Assembly: GCA_902536775.1 (NCBI GenBank)
Contig: CACAYX010000007.1
Coordinates: 1 to 50,816 of the forward strand
Direction of reading: 5' to 3'
DNA length: 50,816 nt
Origin: an uncultured Prochlorococcus sp.
GTDB taxonomy: Bacteria > Cyanobacteriota > Cyanobacteriia > PCC-6307 > Cyanobiaceae
The translations under genes were made by a program, and so were the position numbers. Position 1 is the first letter of the stretch. Every line of letters starts with the position of its first letter. The notes below the pieces were generated by a model. The model was not told where the DNA came from and made no database searches. It was given only the letters and a program-made list of their open reading frames with translations. Positions 43,680 through 50,816 of this stretch are shown piece after piece.

Positions 43680-44381
43680 ATGAAATTCACAAAAACTATC
43701 GAAGTCAAAAATTTATTTAATAAAATTTCTTATAAATATGACTTTTTAAATAATCTATTAAGTTTTGGGCTGCACAGATTATGGAAAAGGAAATTAGTTA
43801 ATTTGTTGGAACCTTTAAATGGTGAAGATTGGGCAGATTTATGCTGTGGAACTGGAGATTTAGCATTCTTAATTTCTGAGAGAGTTAGTCCAAGGGGTTC
43901 AATTACTGGGATTGACAGTGCAGAGGATATCTTAAATATTGCAAAAAAAAAATCAGAGCTTAAAAAAAATACATTTATTAAGTGGGAAATTAAAGATGTA
44001 TTAGAAATTAATGATTATTCAAAAAATTTTGACGGAATTTGCATGTCATATGGGCTTAGAAACTTGAATAATGTTGAAGGAGGAATAAAAAAAGTTTTTG
44101 ATCTTTTGAAGGATAAGGGAAGGGCAGGATTTTTGGATTTTCATCACTCAACAAGAAATTCTTTATCCAATATTTTTCAGAAAATTTATTTGAGATTAAT
44201 TGTAGTAACCATTTCGCGGCTTTTTAATTTAGGTCCAGAGTACGCATATATTGAAAAAAGTATTAGTAATTTTCCAAAGAAAAATGTGCTTATAAATATT
44301 GCTAAGGAAGTTGGATTTAAAAAAGCTGAATATATGACTATTTTAGGGGGGCAAATGGTAATACTAATCTTAACTAAATAA
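43680..44381 (+). CDS. menG: UbiE/MenG-type quinone methyltransferase
   Basis: 233 residues. NLFNKISYKYDFLNNLLSFGLHRLWKRKLV, SAM motif WADLCCGTGDLAFLISERVSPRGSITGID, the family block SYGLRNLNNVEGGIKKVFDLLKDKGRAGFLDF, and the C-terminal TILGGQMVILIL. In cyanobacteria this enzyme methylates 2-phytyl-1,4-naphthoquinone to give phylloquinone of photosystem I. The exact substrate cannot be told from UbiE by sequence alone; organism type favours phylloquinone. Confidence 0.93.
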   Translation: MKFTKTIEVKNLFNKISYKYDFLNNLLSFGLHRLWKRKLVNLLEPLNGEDWADLCCGTGDLAFLISERVSPRGSITGIDSAEDILNIAKKKSELKKNTFIKWEIKDVLEINDYSKNFDGICMSYGLRNLNNVEGGIKKVFDLLKDKGRAGFLDFHHSTRNSLSNIFQKIYLRLIVVTISRLFNLGPEYAYIEKSISNFPKKNVLINIAKEVGFKKAEYMTILGGQMVILILTK

Positions 44382-44386
44382 AGAAT

Positions 44387-44872
44387 TTAGTTTTTTATTT
44401 TTCTCCAACAAAATGAACATTTCCCCCATCTTTTGATTTCGCCCTCAGGAGTGGGGGAATTACAAAGAGTACAAATGCACATATTATTTTGATTGATTCT
44501 GCTTGGATGCTTTGCCCAAACTATCTTTGCATTAGTAGCTTTGATATTTTTATTTTTAATTTCATAATTTTGTATTATTTTTATTTCATTCAAAGTTATT
44601 CCAATTTTCTCGATTCTCTCTTTTAATTTATGCTTGTTATAGATTAAAGCTTGGCGCCACTGTGGATGATTTACTGCAATAGTAAGTATTTTTTTTTCAA
44701 TATTTAATGGTTTACATTCTTGACATAGTTCTAAGCCGATTAAGTTCTTCCAGTTTTCGTTGATTTTAGTGAGTTTATCTAAGTCTCCGCAGGATTTTTT
44801 GAAATTATCAAGACAATTTTTTAATGGATGTGGATTCCTTCTATTCACTCTTGGTAAATACTTTTTGTCCAA
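44387..44872 (-). CDS. DciA-like protein (DUF721) with C-terminal zinc ribbon
   Basis: 161 residues. The N-terminal half is DUF721/DciA-like: ENWKNLIGLELCQECKPLNIEKKILTIAVNHPQWRQALIYNKHKL, with the conserved WxxxxG and PxWAQxL-type patterns. DciA is the loader of the replicative helicase DnaB in bacteria without DnaC/DnaI. The C-terminal 30 residues hold CTLC (Cys134, Cys137) and CSFC (Cys152, Cys155), a likely zinc ribbon not seen in most DciA proteins I know. It converges on menG with a 5-nt gap. Confidence 0.8.
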   Translation of the reverse strand: MDKKYLPRVNRRNPHPLKNCLDNFKKSCGDLDKLTKINENWKNLIGLELCQECKPLNIEKKILTIAVNHPQWRQALIYNKHKLKERIEKIGITLNEIKIIQNYEIKNKNIKATNAKIVWAKHPSRINQNNMCICTLCNSPTPEGEIKRWGKCSFCWRKIKN

Positions 44873-44948
44873 TTTGTAAAATTTACTTATTTAAGACTAA
44901 AGTTAATCTAATCTATTAAAAGATGCTCGTTGTTTTAATAAAGAATTT

Positions 44949-45698
44949 GTGAAAGTTATTGGACCTACAGCTAAGACAGTTTTTTATTTAAAAAAAATTC
45001 AGGGTCAATATCCAACCTGGACACTTCATCACAAAATAAAATGTAAAAGTACCGAAAATGAGCTATCAAACTTGCTTGAATATTCTGAAATAAAGAAAAA
45101 TCAGCCAGTAGCGGTAATCGCAAGAGAACAGTTCTCAGGTGTTGGCCAAAACTCAAAAACTTGGGTTTCTCCAAAAGGCGGGATTTGGTTAAGTGCAGCT
45201 TACCCAATATTTTCAAAAGAATTTGCATGTCAAATATTTAATTTGTCTTTAGGTATTAAGTTATGTGAAATGCTCATACAAGAGAATATAAATGTTTCTT
45301 TGAAATGGCCAAATGATATTTTTTTTGGTTCAAAAAAGTTGATTGGATTTTTACCAAGGGTGATAACAAGAGGCAAAGAAATTATCTATGTAAGAGTAGG
45401 AATTGGCATGAATGTTTTAAATTACACTCCATCAGAAGGTATTTCATTATCACAAGTACTTCAAACTAAAAATATTAATAATCATTATTGGACAGCCAAA
45501 GTTCTTAAAGCTTTTAATGATGCAATTGAATCTAATAAGAAAAAAGAATATGTGATTAAATCTGCAAATAAGTTTCTTACTAAAAGTTTTTTACCTAGTG
45601 GTTATTGTCCTCATTCATGGAAAATTAGAGATATTGATTCGAATGGGAATTTAAGAATTGAAAATGAAACTCAACTGAAGGTAATTAGAAGGTTTTGA
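44949..45698 (+). CDS. birA: biotin--[acetyl-CoA carboxylase] ligase, catalytic domain only
   Basis: 249 residues from a GTG start. It lacks the N-terminal helix-turn-helix of E. coli BirA, so it is a group I ligase without repressor role. Seen: AREQFSGVGQNSKTWVSPKGGIWLS (the ATP/biotin loop, normally GRGRRGRxW, here GVGQNSKTW), SLKWPNDIFFGSKKLIGFL with the biotin lysine near 130, and VRVGIGMNVLNY. It biotinylates the BCCP subunit of acetyl-CoA carboxylase. The loop is unusual but the rest is intact. Confidence 0.88.
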   Translation: MKVIGPTAKTVFYLKKIQGQYPTWTLHHKIKCKSTENELSNLLEYSEIKKNQPVAVIAREQFSGVGQNSKTWVSPKGGIWLSAAYPIFSKEFACQIFNLSLGIKLCEMLIQENINVSLKWPNDIFFGSKKLIGFLPRVITRGKEIIYVRVGIGMNVLNYTPSEGISLSQVLQTKNINNHYWTAKVLKAFNDAIESNKKKEYVIKSANKFLTKSFLPSGYCPHSWKIRDIDSNGNLRIENETQLKVIRRF

Positions 45699-45700
45699 AT

Positions 45701-46387
45701 TTAATTAACTTTTAATTCAACTATTCTTCCATCCTTAAATCTGGCAATTTTTTTTGCGCGATTTGCAACTTCATCTTCATGAGTAACTAAAACTATAGTT
45801 ATTCCAGATTCATGCAGTTTGTCAAAAAGATCTAATACATCTTCAGTGGTTTTTGAATCTAGTGCTCCAGTAGGTTCGTCTGCTAACAAAATTGCGGGGT
45901 TATTGATAATAGCCCTCGCTATAGCAACTCGTTGTTGTTGACCTCCGGATAATTGGTTTGGGCGATTATTCATTCTTTCTGAAAGGCCAACTTTTTTTAA
46001 GGCATTCTTACCTCGCTCTAATCTTTGCTCAGGCTCAATACCAGCATAAATCATTGGCAAAGTTACGTTTTCAAGTGCAGTTGCGTCCGAAAGAAGATGA
46101 AATTGTTGAAAAACGAAGCCTAATTTTTGGTTGCGTATTTCTGCGAGCTCATCATCAGATAAATTCTCAACAGGAATACCATTTAATTTATAAATACCTT
46201 CAGATGGTCTATCTAGACATCCAATAATATTCATAGCTGTACTTTTGCCTGAGCCACTTGCTCCCATTACAGCTAAATAATCACCTTTATAAATTTCTAA
46301 GTTTATGCTGTCTAAGGCTTTAACAGTTAGATCTTCTTTACCATATGTTTTAGATATATTTTCTAAACTCGCGACTTTCTTAAACAT
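45701..46387 (-). CDS. ABC transporter ATP-binding protein, LolD/MacB/DevA type
   Basis: 228 residues. Walker A GASGSGKSTAMNIIG, the Q-loop LGFVFQQFHLL, signature LSGGQQQRVAIARAI, Walker B AILLADEPTGALDSKT, and VTHEDEVA H-loop. The GALD and E-P-T-G pattern with ALENVTLPMIYAG is typical of the MacB/LolD branch, which powers lipoprotein export, peptide export or, in filamentous relatives, DevBCA glycolipid export. No permease gene is next to it; ndhB lies 16 nt upstream on the same strand. Confidence 0.92.
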   Translation of the reverse strand: MFKKVASLENISKTYGKEDLTVKALDSINLEIYKGDYLAVMGASGSGKSTAMNIIGCLDRPSEGIYKLNGIPVENLSDDELAEIRNQKLGFVFQQFHLLSDATALENVTLPMIYAGIEPEQRLERGKNALKKVGLSERMNNRPNQLSGGQQQRVAIARAIINNPAILLADEPTGALDSKTTEDVLDLFDKLHESGITIVLVTHEDEVANRAKKIARFKDGRIVELKVN

Positions 46388-46403
46388 TTATTGAAGAATT
46401 CTT

Positions 46404-47924
46404 CTAGGAAATATTATTTGCTGTAGCAATAATATCTTGTAAGAAAGGAGTTTCTGAAATTGCTGTATTAGCTAATTTAAAAAGAGGATTAGACAGAATT
46501 CCTCCAAGAGCAGTTACTGCGACACAAGTATAAAGTGCAATTCTCAAGGGAGGTAATCCTACAATTCCCCAATTAATTGGGGGATATGATTTGACTATTT
46601 CAGAAGCTTCCTGTGGTTCTTTAACTACCATCATTTTTATCACTGAAATGTAGTAATAAATAGATATAACTGAAGTTACTAATCCAACTATTACTAATAG
46701 ATATTGATGATTTGCCCAACCTGCAAAGAACAAGTATATCTTTCCAAAAAATCCTAACATTGGAGGTAAGCCTCCAAGAGATAGAAGACAAAGGCTTAAG
46801 CCTAATGTAATGAGAGGATCTTTTTGGTAAAGTCCTGAGTAATCAAGAATTCTGTCAGAACCAGTTCTTAGTGAGAAAAGTATTACGCAAGAAAATGCAC
46901 CCAAATTCATAAACAAATATGCAGCCAAATATAAAACAGCTGCTGATAAACCATCTTGTGTGCCAGATACTATTCCAATCATTACAAATCCAGCTTGTCC
47001 AATAGAACTGTAAGCTAGCATCCTTTTCATTGAGGTTTGAGCTAGAGCTACAACATTTCCTAGAGCCATGCTTAATATGGCCAAAATAGTAAATAAAAGT
47101 TTCCATTCTTCGTCAAAAGAAGAGAAAGTTGTGCTTAATATTCTTATTGCAAATGCAAAGCCCGCTGTTTTTGAACCAACAGATAAAAAAGCTACTACAG
47201 GAGTAGGTGAACCCTCATATACATCAGGAGTCCATTGATGAAAGGGAACAGCAGCAATTTTAAATGCAACTGTTGATAAGACAAATACAAGAGCTAGTGA
47301 AGTAATGAAGGATGGCTTATTGATAATCTCTAAGCCTATTGTCGCTAAGTTTGTTGAACCACTTAATCCATAAAGAAAAGAGGATCCATACAAATAAACA
47401 GCAGCAGCAGCTGATCCAACAAGGAGGTATTTTAAGGCCGCTTCTGAACTTCTTGGATCTCTCTTGAGGTAACCAGAAAGTAAGTAGCTTGCTACAGATA
47501 AAGTTTCCAGAGATATAAATACACTAATAAGGTCAGTAGATCCACACAAAAGCATTGCCCCAAGGGTGGCTGAAAGAACTATTGCAGCAAACTCGCCAAT
47601 AGGGCTACCACTTTGTTCTGTATACCGCCAACTTATAAGTAAAGATACTAAGGTTGATAAAGATATTATTGCTCTAAATGCGATTGCTAAATTATCTGAA
47701 TTAAAGGACCCAAGGAATGCGCTTTCTACCGGATTACTCCATTGCAATGTCAAACTAACAAGAGAGCTTCCAATTGATAAATAGCATATTATTGGTGCCC
47801 ATTTTGATGCAGTTTTTTCTCCAGCTAAATCTACAAGAAGTGTTCCAACAATACCTAATAAAATAAAAGCCTCTGGAATAATGGCTTGAGCATTTAAATT
47901 AATTGTAAAGATTTCGTTGGGCAC
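46404..47924 (-). CDS. ndhB: NAD(P)H-quinone oxidoreductase subunit 2 (NdhB)
   Basis: 506 residues, a large polytopic protein with about 14 membrane helices. Proton_antipo-domain patterns: [81 protein letters not shown], and [13 protein letters not shown]. It is a membrane-arm subunit of NDH-1, serving respiration and cyclic electron flow at thylakoids. It diverges from topA with 175 nt between starts, room for both promoters (a TATAAT-like sequence lies at about 47989-47994). Confidence 0.96.
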   Translation of the reverse strand: MPNEIFTINLNAQAIIPEAFILLGIVGTLLVDLAGEKTASKWAPIICYLSIGSSLVSLTLQWSNPVESAFLGSFNSDNLAIAFRAIISLSTLVSLLISWRYTEQSGSPIGEFAAIVLSATLGAMLLCGSTDLISVFISLETLSVASYLLSGYLKRDPRSSEAALKYLLVGSAAAAVYLYGSSFLYGLSGSTNLATIGLEIINKPSFITSLALVFVLSTVAFKIAAVPFHQWTPDVYEGSPTPVVAFLSVGSKTAGFAFAIRILSTTFSSFDEEWKLLFTILAILSMALGNVVALAQTSMKRMLAYSSIGQAGFVMIGIVSGTQDGLSAAVLYLAAYLFMNLGAFSCVILFSLRTGSDRILDYSGLYQKDPLITLGLSLCLLSLGGLPPMLGFFGKIYLFFAGWANHQYLLVIVGLVTSVISIYYYISVIKMMVVKEPQEASEIVKSYPPINWGIVGLPPLRIALYTCVAVTALGGILSNPLFKLANTAISETPFLQDIIATANNIS

Positions 47925-48099
47925 TTTATTAAATTGGATTAAATTAGATGTTTGATTGTAAGGGTCTAAGAGTTAATCTTAACTTGATTATAATTTGTGG
48001 GTATGATTTTTGAAATTTTCAGAAGAAATTACTTGAAAAAGCTTCAAATAATCATAATATGCCCTAACTGAACAAAAACACCAATTTTTGAAATAAACC

Positions 48100-50706
48100 T
48101 TGGATCACACACTTGTTATTGTTGAAAGTCCCACCAAAGCAAAAACTATAAGAAAGTTTTTGCCCTCTAATTATGAAGTTCTCGCTTCAATGGGACACGT
48201 AAGAGATCTTCCAAAAGGAGCTGCTGAAATACCTGCTGCGGTTAAAAAGGAAAAATGGTCAAGGATAGGAGTTAATACAACAGAGGATTTTGAACCACTT
48301 TATATAGTTCCAAAAGATAAGAAAAAGGTTGTTAAAGAGCTGAAAGATGCTTTGAAAGGTGCTACCCAACTTTTACTTGCAACTGATGAAGATAGAGAGG
48401 GAGAGAGTATTAGCTGGCATCTTCTTCAAATACTGAAGCCTAAAATACCAACTAAGAGAATGGTTTTTCATGAAATTACAAAAAAGGCAATTAATAAAGC
48501 TTTAGATAAAACAAGAGAAATTGATATGGAACTTGTTCAGGCTCAAGAAACCAGAAGAATATTGGATAGGCTTTTTGGATATGAATTATCTCCTTTACTT
48601 TGGAAGAAGGTAGCCCCCAGATTATCTGCTGGTCGTGTTCAATCAGTTTCTGTAAGACTTCTTGTTAAAAGAGAGAGAGAAAGAAGATCTTTTAAAAAAG
48701 CTAGTTACTGGGGGATAAAAGCTTTACTTGTAAAAGATAATGTTACTTTCGAAACTAAATTATTTAGTTTAAAGGGTCAAAGAATTTCTAATGGTTCCGA
48801 TTTCGATGAACAGACCGGCAAATTAAAACAAGGAAATAAATCTCTAATAATTGGAGAAGATAAAGTTAATGAATTATTAAAGACTTTTTCCTCCGAGGAT
48901 TGGAGAGTCTCAAAAATCGAAAAAAAGCCATCCACTCGTAAGCCAGTTCCTCCATTTACAACTAGCACATTACAACAAGAAGCAAATAGGAAGCTTCGTT
49001 TATCTGCAAGAGAAACTATGAGATGTGCACAAGGCCTCTATGAGAGAGGCTTCATTACATATATGAGAACTGATTCAGTTCATCTCTCCGAACAAGCCAC
49101 AAGAGCTGCAAGGGAATGTGTCAGTTCTATGTATGGAAAAGAATATTTATCTAACTCACCAAGACAATTTAATTCAACTGCAAGAAATGCTCAAGAAGCT
49201 CACGAAGCTATTAGGCCGGCAGGTGAGGTATTTAAAACACCAAAGGAAACTAATCTAACTGGTAGAGACTTATCACTTTACGATTTAATTTGGAAAAGAA
49301 CAGTAGCTAGTCAAATGGCGGAAGCTAGGCTAACAATGATTAATGCTGAAATTAGCGTAGGGGATGGATTATTTAAATCGAGCGGGAAAAGTATTGATTT
49401 CGCAGGATTCTTCAGAGCTTATGTCGAGGGAAGTGATGACCCAAGTTCATCCCTTGAACAACAAGAAATTATTCTCCCAAACTTAACAACTGGAACATGT
49501 CTTGAAGTTACTAATAAGGAATCTACTTTTCATGAAACTAAACCACCTGCAAGATATACAGAGGCTGCATTAGTTAAAGTTCTTGAAAAAGAAGGGATTG
49601 GAAGACCTTCTACCTATGCAAGCATTATTGGGACCATAGTTGATAGAGGTTATGCGAATATATCTTCCAATACTTTGGCTCCAACTTTTACAGCTTTTGC
49701 TGTTACTGCTCTATTAGAAGAACATTTTCCTGATCTGGTTGATACTACTTTTACTGCAAAAATGGAATCTTCATTGGATGAAATATCTTCAGGCAATCTT
49801 GAGTGGCTACCATACCTCGAAACTTTCTATAAAGGTAAAAATGGTTTGGAGGTAAAGGTTCAGAAAACAGAGGGTGATATTGATGGTAAAGCTTATAGAC
49901 AAGTTGATTTCGCAGACCTTCCTTGCGTAGTCAGAATAGGCTCTAACGGACCTTGGCTAGAGGGTACAAAAATTGATGAATCTGGTAATGAAATTCAGGC
50001 TAAAGGTAATCTTCCAATGGATATTACTCCTGGAGATTTAGATATAAAACAAGTTGATCAAATCTTAAGTGGCCCATCGGATCTTGGAACTGATCCAAAA
50101 ACTGGGGAAAAAGTCTTTTTAAGATTTGGCCCGTATGGACCTTACGTACAATTGGGAAATAATGATCAAGATAAAGCTAAACCAAGAAGAGCTTCATTAC
50201 CCAAGGAGTTGAAAACTGATAATCTAACTCTGGATGAGGCTCTTGTACTTTTAAGTTTGCCTAGATTGTTAGGAGTTCATCCTGAAGGAGGAGTTGTTGA
50301 GGCTGATAGAGGAAGATTTGGCCCGTATATCAAATGGATTAAAAATGAAAATGAATCTGAAAACAGATCCTTAAAGAAAGAGGATGATGTTTTTACAGTT
50401 GATATAGAACGAGCATTAGAAATTCTTGCGATGCCAAAAATGGGTAGAGGTGGTCAAGAGGTACTTAAAGACTTTGGAAAACCGAAAGAATTTAAAGAAA
50501 AAATTCAAATATTAAATGGAAGATATGGTGTCTATTTAAAATGTGGCAAAACTAACGTTTCGCTTGCAAAAGATACTGACTTAGAAAAATTTACCATAGA
50601 TGATGCAATATCTCTTTTAGAAGAAAAACTAAAAGATAAAAAAGATTCTACTTTAAAAAAAACGAAGATAAGTAAAAAAAAAAGTAGAAGGAAAATGAAA
50701 AGTTAG
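48100..50706 (+). CDS. topA: DNA topoisomerase I
   Basis: 868 residues from a TTG start that fits the family N-terminus. The TOPRIM domain has LVIVESPTKAKTIRKFLP and ATDEDREGESISWHL, then the catalytic core with LSAGRVQSVSVRLLVKRE and the active-site Tyr321 in FITYMRTDSVHLS. The C-terminus has at least three topo_C repeats (FLRFGPYGPYVQLG, GRFGPYIKW, NGRYGVYLKCG) and a very basic tail, but no tetracysteine zinc fingers. It relaxes negative supercoils. Confidence 0.97.
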   Translation: MDHTLVIVESPTKAKTIRKFLPSNYEVLASMGHVRDLPKGAAEIPAAVKKEKWSRIGVNTTEDFEPLYIVPKDKKKVVKELKDALKGATQLLLATDEDREGESISWHLLQILKPKIPTKRMVFHEITKKAINKALDKTREIDMELVQAQETRRILDRLFGYELSPLLWKKVAPRLSAGRVQSVSVRLLVKRERERRSFKKASYWGIKALLVKDNVTFETKLFSLKGQRISNGSDFDEQTGKLKQGNKSLIIGEDKVNELLKTFSSEDWRVSKIEKKPSTRKPVPPFTTSTLQQEANRKLRLSARETMRCAQGLYERGFITYMRTDSVHLSEQATRAARECVSSMYGKEYLSNSPRQFNSTARNAQEAHEAIRPAGEVFKTPKETNLTGRDLSLYDLIWKRTVASQMAEARLTMINAEISVGDGLFKSSGKSIDFAGFFRAYVEGSDDPSSSLEQQEIILPNLTTGTCLEVTNKESTFHETKPPARYTEAALVKVLEKEGIGRPSTYASIIGTIVDRGYANISSNTLAPTFTAFAVTALLEEHFPDLVDTTFTAKMESSLDEISSGNLEWLPYLETFYKGKNGLEVKVQKTEGDIDGKAYRQVDFADLPCVVRIGSNGPWLEGTKIDESGNEIQAKGNLPMDITPGDLDIKQVDQILSGPSDLGTDPKTGEKVFLRFGPYGPYVQLGNNDQDKAKPRRASLPKELKTDNLTLDEALVLLSLPRLLGVHPEGGVVEADRGRFGPYIKWIKNENESENRSLKKEDDVFTVDIERALEILAMPKMGRGGQEVLKDFGKPKEFKEKIQILNGRYGVYLKCGKTNVSLAKDTDLEKFTIDDAISLLEEKLKDKKDSTLKKTKISKKKSRRKMKS

Positions 50707-50712
50707 AAAATT

Positions 50713-50816
50713 ATGATTTTTAAAAAAAAAGAATTTTTTTTATTAATTTTTTTAATTTTCTTGCAATCATGCTCTGGAGGGAGGATTGGAAATTTTCTTG
50801 AAAGTAGTTTTAATGA
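50713..50816 (+). CDS. 5' end of a probable lipoprotein gene, truncated by the window edge
   Basis: An ATG 6 nt after the topA stop opens a frame to the window end (34 codons). The start MIFKKKEFFLLIFLIFLQ followed by SCSGGRIGNF is a lipoprotein signal peptide: a basic N-region, a hydrophobic core and a lipobox LQSC with Cys20 as the lipidated residue. The protein after the cysteine is cut off, so no family can be given. Almost certainly co-transcribed with topA. Confidence 0.7.
   Translation, partial: MIFKKKEFFLLIFLIFLQSCSGGRIGNFLESSFN

Noticed and set aside
45958-46227. 89-aa plus-strand ORF opposite the ABC ATPase gene
   Set aside because: It lies within the Walker A to signature region of a clear ATPase and has no independent support.

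Overview
The window is AT-rich (very low GC by eye) and gene-dense, with short or overlapping intergenic gaps and frequent TTG/GTG starts. The gene set is that of a marine picocyanobacterium: chlorophyll synthase ChlG, NDH-1 subunit NdhB, the PII/NtcA partner PipX with PipY, SepF, a long LrtA-type HPF, a phylloquinone-type MenG/UbiE, and many small families confined to cyanobacteria (DUF1823, DUF2862, DUF3764-like, DUF4278). Base composition and protein sequences fit a high-light-adapted Prochlorococcus marinus chromosome. I see no phage, transposon, CRISPR array or rRNA operon.

Layout. (1) 1-3.2 kb is a patch of small genes: a truncated ORF, three consecutive small proteins that look like dimeric alpha/beta-barrel (ABM-like) folds, several charged 45-100 aa proteins, and two tiny membrane peptides in tandem on the minus strand. 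It ends at tRNA-Thr(GGT) and tRNA-Tyr(GTA), which resembles the edge of a small accessory patch. (2) 3.5-8.2 kb is a tight plus-strand run: aroQ-miaE-cobI-DUF1823-der-ecfT. (3) 8.2-10.7 kb holds pipX-pipY, sepF and proC, facing a glycosyltransferase. (4) 10.7-14.0 kb is minus strand: glycosyltransferase, recO, a DeoC-like protein and hpf. Then lipB, an acyl-ACP/CoA synthetase, a YlqD-like protein, pdhC and queA follow on plus. (5) 19.8-24.2 kb is a minus-strand sulfur amino-acid block: cysK, two cystathionine-synthase/lyase-family genes back to back, and rpsD. (6) 24.3-27.2 kb: yidD, a thioredoxin-fold protein, murE and an SDR. (7) 27.2-29.5 kb on minus: a class V aminotransferase, an ArsM-like methyltransferase and a DUF4278 protein with an unusually GC-rich structured leader. 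(8) 29.7-35.6 kb: a small membrane protein, nfu, mqo, lepA, an orphan peptide-ABC-type permease, trmH and a small protein. (9) 35.7-38.5 kb: a four-gene run (DUF393, DUF2805, DUF2256, photolyase/cryptochrome-like flavoprotein) followed by two very small ORFs. (10) 38.5-50.8 kb: rsmB, a class A PBP, chlG, DUF2862, hisF, menG, a DciA-like protein, birA, an ABC ATPase, ndhB, topA and the start of a lipoprotein gene.

Most of the window is housekeeping. The best leads are a DeoC-family protein that has lost the Schiff-base lysine, a photolyase-family protein that keeps only two of the four FeS-cluster cysteines, the compact DUF393/DUF2805/DUF2256/photolyase cluster, the structured GC-rich leader of the DUF4278 gene, and a set of micro-ORFs, several shorter than usual annotation cut-offs.
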